Part shown: positions 29,013 through 39,138 of the stretch, piece after piece
How the letters are laid out: each line of letters starts with the position of its first letter
Position numbering within the stretch: position 1 is the first letter of the stretch
Assembly (NCBI GenBank): GCA_020073145.1
Contig: JAIQFS010000013.1
Span: forward strand, 52,309 to 116,308
Source of the DNA: Terriglobia bacterium
GTDB taxonomy: Bacteria; Acidobacteriota; Terriglobia; Bryobacterales; Bryobacteraceae
Reading direction: 5' to 3'
DNA: 64,000 nt
The notes under the pieces: generated by a model
The model's database searches: none
Seen by the model: only the letters and a program-made list of their open reading frames with translations
Told to the model about the DNA's origin: nothing
Position numbers and translations under genes: made by a program

Positions 29013-29441
29013 ATGTCCCGAGTCCGTGACATTGTGTCCTATCGCGAGCTCTACTTTGCGAAGGAGAGCGATGTCGTGGCCGATGTGGCCCGGCAAATGG
29101 CGGAACTCCAGGTGGGAGCCATCCTGATCCTGGACGGAGACCGCTTGCGCGGCGTCTTCAGCGAACGCGACCTCATGACTCGCGTCGTGCTCGACCGCCG
29201 CAATCCCGATCGCACGCCAGTCAGCCAGGTGATGACCACGGCGGTCGCCACCATCGACGAGGAAGCCGGCTCGGACGAAGCCATGGAGCTCATGCAGGCG
29301 CACAATTGCCGCCACTTGCCGGTGATGCGCGGCTCCCGCGTGGTCAATTTCCTCTCCATGCGCGACCTCATGAAGTTTGAGCTCGCGCGCAAAACCGAAG
29401 AGCTGCATCACATGAAAGCGTATATTCAGAGCGGCAGCTGA
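29013..29441 (+). CDS. Tandem CBS-domain protein
   Basis: This 142-residue protein consists of two CBS domains: the first at about 8-65 (VADVARQMAELQVGAILILD with GVFSERDLMTRVV) and the second at about 72-128 (MTTAVATIDEEAGSDEAMEL with LPVMRGSRVVNFLSMRDLM). Paired CBS motifs form a Bateman module that binds adenosine nucleotides and regulates partner proteins. No effector domain is fused, so it must act on another protein. The SD AAGGGG is well placed. It ends 16 bp before the convergent ABC-F gene. Confidence 0.9.
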   Translation: MSRVRDIVSYRELYFAKESDVVADVARQMAELQVGAILILDGDRLRGVFSERDLMTRVVLDRRNPDRTPVSQVMTTAVATIDEEAGSDEAMELMQAHNCRHLPVMRGSRVVNFLSMRDLMKFELARKTEELHHMKAYIQSGS

Positions 29442-29457
29442 GGGTTCGCCGGCGGCC

Positions 29458-31095
29458 TCAGGCGTAAATCCCCGGAGCCTCGTGCCCCAGCTTCTCGACG
29501 TATTCCACGTACGAGCCCGGATACACCACCGCGTGCCGGTCCCTTCCGCTCTCCCCGCCCAATTCCAGCACCCGCGACCCTAGCCCGCGCAGAAACGTCC
29601 GGTCGTGCGATACGAAAATCATGGTGCCTTCGAATTCGTGAAGCGCTTCCACCAGCATTTCCTTCGTTGCCAGATCCAGGTGATTGGTCGGCTCGTCGAG
29701 CACCAGGAAATTCGGCGGGTTGAACAGCATTCGCGCCATCGCCAGCCGCGATTTCTCCCCGCCCGAAAGTGCGCGGATCGGCTTGTCCACGTCGTCTCCC
29801 GAAAACTGAAACGCCCCCGCCAGCGTGCGCAGCGTGCCCAACCCTTCCTGCGGAAAGTCCTGTTGGAGCTGCTCAATCACCGTCAGCTCCGCATTCAGCA
29901 CATCCAGCGATTGCTGCGCGAAGTATCCCATCGTGAGGCTTGCGCCCAGCCGCACCGTGCCGGCATCCGGCGTCGTGGCGCCCGCGATCATTTTCAGCAG
30001 CGTCGTCTTCCCCGCCCCGTTCTTGCCCATCACCGCCCACCGCTCGCCCCGCCGCACCGTGAGGCTGAATCCCTCGTAAATCACCCGCGGCCCGTAGCTC
30101 TTGTACACGTCTTCAATCACCGCCACCTGGTCGCCCGACCGCGGCGGTGTCCGGAACTCGAACTTCACGACGTGCCGCTTCTTCGGCAGCTCGATCTTCT
30201 CGATCTTGTCCAGCGCCTTGATGCGGCTCTGCACCTGCGCCGCTTTGGCCGCGTGCGTCCGGAAACGGTCGATGAACCGCTGTTCCTTCGCCAGCATGGC
30301 CTGCTGCCGCGCGAACGCCGCCTGCTGATTGGCCTCGCGGATGTCGCGCTCCCGCTCGTAGAAATCGTAGTCCCCCGAGTACGTGATGATCTCCCCCGAA
30401 TCGATCTCCGCGATCTTCCCCACGATCCGGTTCATGAACTCCCGGTCGTGCGAAGTCATCAACAGCGCGCCCTCGTACGACTTCAAGAAATGTTCCAGCC
30501 AGATGATCGACTCGATATCCAAGTGGTTGGTTGGCTCATCCATTAGGAGCACATCCGGCCGCCCCAGCAGCACGCGAGCCAGCGCCACCCGCATCTTCCA
30601 CCCGCCCGAGAGCGCCCCCACGTCGCCATCGATCTGGTCATCTTCAAACCCCAGCCCGTGCAGCACCTCGCGCGCCTGCGCCTCGAGCGAATAGCCGCCC
30701 AGATGCTCGTACTCTTCCTGCACCTCCCCAAAGCGCGCCAGCACCCGGTCCATCTCATCGGCCCGCTCGGGATCCCCGAGCGCGTGCTGCAGCGCCTCCA
30801 ACTCATGATGCAGATCGCCCAGCCGCCCGCTGCCCGCGATGGCCTCATCCAGCACCGACCGCCCCTGCATCTCCTCCACGTCCTGCCGGAAATAGCCGAT
30901 GGTCACCTTCTTGGGAACCGAAACCTCCCCTTCGTCCGGCGCCTCCTCCCCCACGATCATGCGAAACAACGTCGTCTTCCCCGCCCCGTTCGGCCCCACC
31001 AGCCCGACCTTCTCCCCCGGGTTCAACTGAAACGAAGCATCCACAAAAACCAACTGCTTCCCGTACTGCTTATTAATGTTTGATAGCGAGATCAT
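29458..31095 (-). CDS. ABC-F family ATPase (545 aa)
   Basis: This cytosolic ABC-F protein has two ATP-binding cassettes and no membrane domain. Each cassette keeps its Walker A (GPNGAGKTT and GKNGAGKTT), signature (LSGGWKMRVALARVLL and LSGGEKSRLAMARML) and Walker B (LLMDEPTNHLD and LVLDEPTNHLD). The interdomain linker is helical and basic (RFRTHAAKAAQVQSRIKALD), as in ribosome-binding members. ABC-F proteins act at the ribosomal E site; some give antibiotic resistance and others are housekeeping. There is no C-terminal coiled-coil extension, unlike the second ABC-F gene at 41566. Which function applies cannot be read from sequence. Confidence 0.95.
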   Translation of the reverse strand: MISLSNINKQYGKQLVFVDASFQLNPGEKVGLVGPNGAGKTTLFRMIVGEEAPDEGEVSVPKKVTIGYFRQDVEEMQGRSVLDEAIAGSGRLGDLHHELEALQHALGDPERADEMDRVLARFGEVQEEYEHLGGYSLEAQAREVLHGLGFEDDQIDGDVGALSGGWKMRVALARVLLGRPDVLLMDEPTNHLDIESIIWLEHFLKSYEGALLMTSHDREFMNRIVGKIAEIDSGEIITYSGDYDFYERERDIREANQQAAFARQQAMLAKEQRFIDRFRTHAAKAAQVQSRIKALDKIEKIELPKKRHVVKFEFRTPPRSGDQVAVIEDVYKSYGPRVIYEGFSLTVRRGERWAVMGKNGAGKTTLLKMIAGATTPDAGTVRLGASLTMGYFAQQSLDVLNAELTVIEQLQQDFPQEGLGTLRTLAGAFQFSGDDVDKPIRALSGGEKSRLAMARMLFNPPNFLVLDEPTNHLDLATKEMLVEALHEFEGTMIFVSHDRTFLRGLGSRVLELGGESGRDRHAVVYPGSYVEYVEKLGHEAPGIYA

Positions 31096-31140
31096 CGAAC
31101 CACCAAGCTAGCAGACCCCTACCAACCACGTCCGTTGTCC

Positions 31141-31164
31141 GCGACCGTCAGCCGCGACCGTCAG
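31141..31164. repeat. Tandem GCGACCGTCAG repeat
   Basis: The 11-mer GCGACCGTCAG occurs at 31141-31151 and 31154-31164, in the gap between the divergent ABC-F and isoprenoid-synthase genes. It may be part of a genomic interspersed repeat or a protein-binding site. The window alone cannot tell which. Confidence 0.5.
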
Positions 31165-31225
31165 GGCGCGGGCCACCCGCAAATCCCCTGAACCTCCGCC
31201 CGCCCTTTTACGTTCTACTGTTCAT

Positions 31226-32431
31226 ATGGTCGGTGTAGCGGGGTTGGTCCGGCGCCACGCGGCGCTCTGGCGGCGGTGCGACGGCACGCGCGGGCCGCGC
31301 TTGCAGCGACTCTACACGGTTCGCGAACAGTCCGGCCGAGAGGCGCACGCCGAGCGCTTCCTGCATCAGATGGAGTCCACGCTCTCGCGCCGCGTGCCCG
31401 GCCCGCATCGCGAGACTGAAATCCTCCGGGCCCTACGCATCTTCGCCCCGGCTGCCCTGGACTGGAACCGCGCCCAGGTCCACCTCTTCCTCGAAGGCGG
31501 TTTTCCCAAACTCGCCCGCGGCCTGGCCGAGGAAGCGCGCCGCTTCGATCCCCGCCTCAGCACGGCCGACGTCTATCAAGCCAGCCGCAACCTGTGGACC
31601 GCCGGCGCCCTCCAGATTCTTCTGGGCCGCCCCGCGGAGCTGACCCCGGCCCTGTTCGCCTACAGCCTGCTCTATCCCTACACCGACAATCACCTCGACG
31701 ATCCGACGGCATCCCTAGCCGCCAAGCGCGCCTTCAATCGAAACCTGCGCCGCCGGCTGTGCGGCCTTCCCGTGGCGCCGGCCAACCACCGCGAGCACAA
31801 GGTGTGCGCCCTGGTCGACCGCATCGAAAGCCAGTACGATCGGGCGCGCTATCCCGGCCTGTACCGCAGCCTGCTGGCCATCCAGAAGGCCCAGGAGGAG
31901 AGCCTCGGCCTCCGCCGCGAAGCCCGGCTGGCCCCCGCCGAACTCTTGCGCGGCGTGGTCGCCAAAGGCGGCGCCTCCGTGTTAGCCGATGGCTACCTCG
32001 CCGCCGGCCGCCTCACCCCCGAGCAGGAAGAGTTCTCCTTCGGCTGGGGCGTGCTCCTGCAATTCGGCGACGACTTGCAGGACGTCCTCGAAGACCTCGC
32101 CGGCGGCACGGCCACGCTGTTCTCCGAATCCGCCGGCCGCCAGCCCCTCGACCACCTCACCAACCGCGTCTTCGAATTCGGCGATGCCGTCTTCGCCCGC
32201 CTGCGCGGGTTCCGCGCCCCAGGCACCGGTCCCGTGAAGCAGTTCATCCGCAACAACGCCGCCACCCTGCTGATCACCGCCGCCGGCGCGGCCCATCGCC
32301 TCCACACCCGCTCCTACATCCAGGCCCTCGAACGCCACTCGCCCTTCCGCTTCGCCTTCGTCCGCGAGCATCGCGACCATTTCTTCGGCCCCGCCGGCTT
32401 GATCGGCCGCCTCGTCGCCGCGATGGAATGA
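31226..32431 (+). CDS. Class I isoprenoid synthase-like enzyme
   Basis: This 401-residue protein is alpha-helical and carries two Asp-rich motifs in the positions expected for the isoprenoid-synthase fold. The first is YTDNHLDD at 152-159 (a DDxxD variant) and the second FGDDLQDVLED at 280-290 (a regular DDxxD). It should bind a prenyl diphosphate through Mg2+. No chain-elongation or cyclisation partner is encoded nearby. The first motif differs from trans-prenyltransferases and from typical bacterial terpene synthases, so the reaction is open: prenyl transfer, cyclisation or a related lyase. No clear SD precedes the ATG. Confidence 0.78.
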   Translation: MVGVAGLVRRHAALWRRCDGTRGPRLQRLYTVREQSGREAHAERFLHQMESTLSRRVPGPHRETEILRALRIFAPAALDWNRAQVHLFLEGGFPKLARGLAEEARRFDPRLSTADVYQASRNLWTAGALQILLGRPAELTPALFAYSLLYPYTDNHLDDPTASLAAKRAFNRNLRRRLCGLPVAPANHREHKVCALVDRIESQYDRARYPGLYRSLLAIQKAQEESLGLRREARLAPAELLRGVVAKGGASVLADGYLAAGRLTPEQEEFSFGWGVLLQFGDDLQDVLEDLAGGTATLFSESAGRQPLDHLTNRVFEFGDAVFARLRGFRAPGTGPVKQFIRNNAATLLITAAGAAHRLHTRSYIQALERHSPFRFAFVREHRDHFFGPAGLIGRLVAAME

Positions 32432-32460
32432 CTCCTCCCGGCGCGCTAAGAAGGCAGTCT

Positions 32461-35400
32461 CTACTGGACCACGTGGTAGCCCAGGCTCTGGCGCGAGGCC
32501 GGCTGGGTGAACCCCGCCGGCTGGCTGACCGTCACTTTGGCGCCGCCCACACCCACATTCCGTAGGCTCACGGACGCGCCGCTGCCAGGAGATGGCACCG
32601 AAACCGGACTGCTGACCGGAACCACCACATCGGCATGATCGCTCACGATGGGCAGCGCAACCGTCAGCCCCGGCTGCAAAGTCTGTTCGGCGATCGGAAT
32701 CAGCGTCCTCGGGTCGAGCGCAAACGCGGAGATCGCCGCGGACACCGTACTCGCGGACAGACTCGACGACAAGGAGTCGTTGTGCCATCCGAATCCGGAA
32801 GGCGTCAGCGTCACCGTCGCGGTCGCCGTCACCGGCCCGTCAACCGCGGTCCGAAGACTCCGCAGTCGGGACATGCTCAGGAAGCCGGCGGCGGTGGCGG
32901 TGATCTGGACCGTTCCGGAATCGGCCAGACCGAATACATAGATCTTCGCTCCGCCTTTCGCAGTAACCGTAATCCGCGCTTTCCCTGGAACCGTGTTCGA
33001 CGTCCCCAATAACACCCGGCTCGGGTCCGACGAAGTGATCGTCACGCTCTCGCCTGCGGCCAACTCCGACGGCCATGTCACCAGTTCCGCCCCCACCAGG
33101 TTCTTGCCGACACTCAAATCGCCGAGCTTCAGCGTCCGGTGTGCCACGGTAACCGTCAGCGGACTGATGGAAACCGGCGCGCCGATACTGCTGCTGAAGG
33201 TGAGGACCGCGCTGCCGGCCGCCACACCGGCCACCTGAAAACTCGGTACAGCCGAATTCAGAACCACCGACGAGGGCGACACCTCCACCACGCTCGGATC
33301 GCTGCTCTTCGCCGTCACCGTCGTCCCGCTCCCTGGATTCGGCGAATATCCGAAGGACGCGCTCGCCGTGACCGGTTGCCCCACCACCAAAGCCGGCGCC
33401 GCGATTAGATTGCTCGACACCGTGAGCACGGGAGTCGTCAACGAGACCGGAACCGTGACGGGAGGAAACCCGGTCACGGCGATCGAAAGCGGAACACTGC
33501 CGCTGGATGCAAGCGCCTGAAGGTTCACCCGGCCCGAAGTGGCCACTGAGGCGGCCCCCGTCTTCGTGGCATCAGAAGAAACCAGCAACCGGCTGGGGTC
33601 CCCGCTCGTAAAGCTCACGGACACGCCCGCAGGCGCCGTGCCCAATAGCGCGACTGAATACGCTGCTTGAAATCCCCCGGGAATGGGAGCTGGAGTATAG
33701 GTGTAATACGGATTAGCCACCACCACCTGTACCGTGTTTCCCGGCAAGGGTTGCAGACTGGGCGACTCCAACGTCAGGTCGGTGCTGCCCACACTGAGTG
33801 GACTAACGGTCAGTCTGGCGGATCCGGTGGAAGCACCGAGCGAAAGCGTCGTGGTCGAAACCGTCGCCACCGAGGGATCGGAGTTTTGCACCTGAACCGC
33901 AATCTGGTCGGCGGCCAACCTGGCGAAGACCGTGTTCCGGCTGGCGGGGTTGCTCGGACTTACGGCGACCAGCTCCAACGAGATGGTGGCGGGGCCCGAC
34001 CAAAGACTGATCGTCCCACCGGTCCAGAATCCGAACACAGACGGCAGGACGCAATCCACGTGTGCCGTTGCCTGTGGATACCCGGGCGCCGTGATGCGAA
34101 TATCCGCGCTGGCTCCGTTGGCAAGGCAGTCGACGAAATAGTTCGCCGCGTTCGAATTGATGGCCGTGGTTGTGATCGATGCCGCCGCCGCGCTGGTTGT
34201 GTCGCTCGCCAGCAGAACCGAAGCCGGGTCGCTGCTGCTCAGTGTGAAGGTCACCGGCGGCGGGGCCAGTGGCACCACCAGCCCCGCGTACGCACGCAGA
34301 CCTTTCGACCCCGTGACAGGATTAGCCGCCACCAGCTTGGCGCCGATCGTCGACACAAACCCATCGGAATTGCCGCGGAGTTGAGTCTGCGTGGCGCCTT
34401 GCAGTGGAAAATCGGCGGAACTGGTCTCGCCCGCAACCGTCACCTCGAACGCCGATCCTGCCGCCACGCTGAGAATTTGGTCGCTTCCCGAACCGCCCAG
34501 GAACGTGGCCTCGTACACCTTGCCGTCCGGGTCGTAGTGCACCAGGAACCCGTCGTCGGGCCCGCCGCCATAGGTCGGCTGCACCGCATTGGTTACCGGA
34601 AAGTCTGGTGACGCCGTCCAGCCGCCTATAAAGAACTCGTCAATCAGAGGATTTGCCGATATCGACGTCGCCTCGTCCGCCCCCGCCCCCCCCCAATAGC
34701 TGGCGTAGGTGAGTTGCGACAAGTCCGCTGAAAATCGCGCCACAAAGGCGTCCGAGGCGCCGCCGCCGAACTGGGCCTGCGCCGCGCCCGCCAGGGGTAA
34801 ATCCGTCGACGTGGTCGTGCCCGCCACCACCACCGACCCGTCCAGCATCGCCGCCACACCCGAGATCCGGTCCGTGCCATTGCCGCCGTATAGCCGGCTC
34901 ACCAAGCTGTTTGCCGATGACGGGTAATTGTACCGGATCACAAACCCATCGGACGCACCGGCCCGCGCCGTGGACGCCCCCACCAGCCCCGGAAAATCCG
35001 TCGACGTGGTTTCGCCGCCGATGAGACAGCAGTTCAAACGGTCGGCTGAAGCGGCTATGCTGCTCGGTCGGTCGTCCCCGGAGCCGCCGAAGTAGGTCAC
35101 GCTGTTGAGGTACGCTCCCTGGATGTTGGCGCGGTCGGCGGTGGGGAGCACCACGGCCGTCACCAGAAACCCGTCCACCCCTCCTCCCGGTCCCGCAACC
35201 ATCGTGGTCGCCACCGCCCCGGGATTGAAGCCGTGCGTCGTGGTCCAGCCCGTGAGGAAGATCAAGGATTGGAACGTTGCCGTTGTCCCCGCCGTGATCC
35301 GGTCCTCTCCGGTCGTGCCCAAATAGCTGATCACCGGGTTGATCGTCGTGAAAGCGCCCGTGCTCGTTCGACTGAAATACAAAAAGAATCCATCGCTGGC

Positions 35401-36351
35401 CCCACCGGCGAAGTTGGGCTGCACGGATGACGCGGATGTGGGCAGATCCGTCGAGTTGGTGTAGCCGATGAGGACCGGCGCGGCACCGACCAGCACAACT
35501 CCAGTCAGCCGGTCATCGCCCGATCCCCCAAAAATCAGTGTTGACGTTCCCGACCGGTAAAAAACGTCCGTTCCGCTCCGCCGCGCCACCGCCGCATCCG
35601 GAAAGTCGGAAGACGTCGTGTTCCCCGCCGAAATCGTGCCCGAAGCAAAAACCACCTCGTCATCACCACTCCCGCCCAGATATGTCGACGACTCCAGCGT
35701 CGGGTCGATCGCCAGTACTTTGGTGTGATCGTACCGGCCCGCCACAAAACCCACCTCGCTCCGCCCCAGCAGCCGGAACCGGCCCGCCACCGCGGTTCGG
35801 GAACCGTCCGCAGCCGTCTGATAGAGCCCCGGCGTCTGCTGGCGGATCGCGCCGCCCTCCGTGGCAATGACCAGGTCTCCGTTGCGTCCGATCCAGATGC
35901 GCCGCGCGCCTCGGATCCGAATCCGGATGCGCCCCGGATCAGCCCCTGGAGCCACGAACAGGTCATACTCCAGTTGCCGCCCCGCCCCGTAGTACACCGC
36001 ATCGATCCCCGGGTACAAGCCGCGGCGGGCCAGCCGCCCATATTCAGGAACCTGATCCGCCCACCGCCGCGGATCGCGCCCCACATGGTAGCTGGTCGTC
36101 TCGCCCGTGCCCTCCAACGCTTCCCACCCGGCTTGCGGATCGGCGCCGACCCATTCAAAGGTCACCGGCGTCGCATCCGGCCGGCTCAGCACCATCCCTG
36201 AATCGTTGAAAAACACCAACCCCTGCGGCGTTCGCGCCAGATACCGGACGCGGGCATCGGTTTGGCCGCGATTCTGCTCAAACTGGATCCGGGGAGACGC
36301 GGCTAGGATTCCCGTGCAAACCGCAAAACAAGCGAGCCGAAAGGCACTCAT
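32461..36351 (-). CDS. Secreted SBBP beta-propeller and Ig-like repeat protein
   Basis: This 1296-residue protein begins with a signal peptide (MSAFRLACFAVCTGILAAS). An N-terminal domain (about 22-215) has FEQNRGQTDARVRYLAR and LEYDLFVAPGADPGRIR, typical of the leader domain of SBBP proteins. Seven SBBP beta-propeller repeats follow with cores such as YLGGSGDD, YFGGSGDDRPSSIA and FLGGSGSDQILSV. The C-terminal half (about 680-1290) is rich in Ser/Thr/Val and holds BIG2-like modules with recurring SSDPSxV motifs. It is probably extracellular or surface-attached and could bind polysaccharide or proteins. No LPXTG, PEP-CTERM or Por tail is visible. This is the largest gene in the window and a likely lineage-specific surface factor. 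Confidence 0.85.
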   Translation of the reverse strand: MSAFRLACFAVCTGILAASPRIQFEQNRGQTDARVRYLARTPQGLVFFNDSGMVLSRPDATPVTFEWVGADPQAGWEALEGTGETTSYHVGRDPRRWADQVPEYGRLARRGLYPGIDAVYYGAGRQLEYDLFVAPGADPGRIRIRIRGARRIWIGRNGDLVIATEGGAIRQQTPGLYQTAADGSRTAVAGRFRLLGRSEVGFVAGRYDHTKVLAIDPTLESSTYLGGSGDDEVVFASGTISAGNTTSSDFPDAAVARRSGTDVFYRSGTSTLIFGGSGDDRLTGVVLVGAAPVLIGYTNSTDLPTSASSVQPNFAGGASDGFFLYFSRTSTGAFTTINPVISYLGTTGEDRITAGTTATFQSLIFLTGWTTTHGFNPGAVATTMVAGPGGGVDGFLVTAVVLPTADRANIQGAYLNSVTYFGGSGDDRPSSIAASADRLNCCLIGGETTSTDFPGLVGASTARAGASDGFVIRYNYPSSANSLVSRLYGGNGTDRISGVAAMLDGSVVVAGTTTSTDLPLAGAAQAQFGGGASDAFVARFSADLSQLTYASYWGGAGADEATSISANPLIDEFFIGGWTASPDFPVTNAVQPTYGGGPDDGFLVHYDPDGKVYEATFLGGSGSDQILSVAAGSAFEVTVAGETSSADFPLQGATQTQLRGNSDGFVSTIGAKLVAANPVTGSKGLRAYAGLVVPLAPPPVTFTLSSSDPASVLLASDTTSAAAASITTTAINSNAANYFVDCLANGASADIRITAPGYPQATAHVDCVLPSVFGFWTGGTISLWSGPATISLELVAVSPSNPASRNTVFARLAADQIAVQVQNSDPSVATVSTTTLSLGASTGSARLTVSPLSVGSTDLTLESPSLQPLPGNTVQVVVANPYYTYTPAPIPGGFQAAYSVALLGTAPAGVSVSFTSGDPSRLLVSSDATKTGAASVATSGRVNLQALASSGSVPLSIAVTGFPPVTVPVSLTTPVLTVSSNLIAAPALVVGQPVTASASFGYSPNPGSGTTVTAKSSDPSVVEVSPSSVVLNSAVPSFQVAGVAAGSAVLTFSSSIGAPVSISPLTVTVAHRTLKLGDLSVGKNLVGAELVTWPSELAAGESVTITSSDPSRVLLGTSNTVPGKARITVTAKGGAKIYVFGLADSGTVQITATAAGFLSMSRLRSLRTAVDGPVTATATVTLTPSGFGWHNDSLSSSLSASTVSAAISAFALDPRTLIPIAEQTLQPGLTVALPIVSDHADVVVPVSSPVSVPSPGSGASVSLRNVGVGGAKVTVSQPAGFTQPASRQSLGYHVVQ

Positions 36352-36686
36352 ACCGTGGTGATGGAGGACTATTGTCGAAAAATTCTATCATGTCCAAACT
36401 TGGAATTGAGTTTCAATACTTTGAATTCAGTACTGTCTCAGTACTATCAACGAAGATTGGAGGGATCACAGCGTCGCGCGAGGCCCGATCACCGCTACAA
36501 TCCTCTGCTCTCTCTATGATTTAGACCTCAGCTCCCAAAATCCCGAGGTAGACTGTGGATGACCATGATCAACGCGGCCAGACTCGGGAGTCGCTCCGTG
36601 TCCCGTGCCGGCTTTCACGAGCGAGCCGAAATGGGTTCGTTTCGTATTTCCCTCCCGGCCCCTGGCCCTCCGCCGCCTGCCTCTCT
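36352..36686. other. Intergenic region upstream of the SBBP gene and the CbiX-like gene
   Basis: This 335-bp region separates two divergent genes and is AT-rich relative to its neighbours. It contains CAGTACT twice at about 36429 and 36440, flanked by TCAATACT and AATTCAA stretches. These could be operator sites for the SBBP promoter. No ORF in it looks real. The start of the CbiX gene is chosen at 36687, so part of the open frame from 36555 is rejected as leader. Confidence 0.45.
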
Positions 36687-37058
36687 ATGACCACCGGCCT
36701 CATCGTCTTCGCCCACGGCTCCCGCATCGAGAGCGCCAATGACGGCGTCCGGTCTGTCGCCGGCCAGCTCGCCGAATTGGGTTCGTTTCGTCATGTCGCA
36801 CCGGCCTTCCTCGAACTCGGCCAGCCCGACCTCGCCGGCGCCGTCGACCGCCTCGCCCAGCAGGGCGTCGAGCGCATCGTCGTCATCCCCTACTTCCTCA
36901 CCTTGGGGCTCCACCTGGAACGCGACCTCCCGCAGATCGTGGCTGCTGTCGCAGCCGCCCACTCGAGCCTCGAAATCCTCGTCACCCCGCCCCTCGAAGG
37001 GCATCCCGCCTTAGTTCCGATCCTCCTCGAACGCGCTCGGGAGGCTCTGACAGATTGA
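36687..37058 (+). CDS. CbiX/SirB-family chelatase-like protein
   Basis: The 123-residue product matches the single-domain CbiX/SirB chelatase fold, which inserts Co2+ or Fe2+ into sirohydrochlorin. The N-terminal metal-ligand His is in GLIVFAHGSR and the second in PYFLTLGLHLERDLP. The C-terminal PPLEGHPALV is also family-typical. The start at ATG 36687 gives the exact family N-terminus. No other cobalamin or siroheme gene is present, so metal and pathway are uncertain. It lies 128 bp upstream of dnaK on the same strand; the dnaK promoter lies between them. Confidence 0.88.
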   Translation: MTTGLIVFAHGSRIESANDGVRSVAGQLAELGSFRHVAPAFLELGQPDLAGAVDRLAQQGVERIVVIPYFLTLGLHLERDLPQIVAAVAAAHSSLEILVTPPLEGHPALVPILLERAREALTD

Positions 37059-37078
37059 TAATAATGTACTTATTTATA

Positions 37079-37107
37079 CTTGACAATATCACACTAAAGT
37101 TTAATAA
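37079..37107 (+). promoter_or_regulatory. dnaK promoter with overlapping HAIR-like operator
   Basis: TTGACA (37080-37085) and TAATAA (37102-37107), 16 bp apart, form a plausible sigma-70 promoter upstream of dnaK. Overlapping it, CTTGACA (37079-37085), seven bases, and ACTAAAG (37093-37099) match the HspR-associated inverted repeat CTTGAGT-N7-ACTCAAG in 11 of 14 positions with exact spacing. The hspR gene ends the same operon, so this is a good candidate autoregulatory HspR operator. Confidence 0.72.
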
Positions 37108-37185
37108 TGGACATGTACTAAGCCGCTGGGCTCCTCCTCCGCGGCCGCCATCGTAAATCCGACAGACGCGAGGTTTTAGAAGTTT

Positions 37186-39099
<1,914 letters not shown>

Positions 39100-39107
39100 A
39101 GTACCGT

Positions 39108-39129
39108 GGGGCAGGCTCCAGCCTGCCCC
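39108..39129. repeat. Perfect inverted repeat between dnaK and dnaJ
   Basis: GGGGCAGGCT (39108-39117), CC, AGCCTGCCCC (39120-39129) is a perfect 10-bp inverted repeat in the 39-bp dnaK-dnaJ gap. Its transcript would form a strong hairpin with no T-tract. It could lower dnaJ translation or stabilise the dnaK mRNA, or be an interspersed REP-type unit. Its size and lack of T-run argue against a terminator. Confidence 0.8.
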
Positions 39130-39138
39130 GATTCTCGA

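Noticed and set aside
36555..36686. N-terminal extension of the CbiX-like gene
   Set aside because: The extension is Ser/Pro/Arg-rich and unlike the family; the ATG at 36687 gives the exact family start.
39108..39129. Terminator between dnaK and dnaJ
   Set aside because: The stem has no T-run and dnaJ would be lost from the operon, so a repeat or processing site is more likely.
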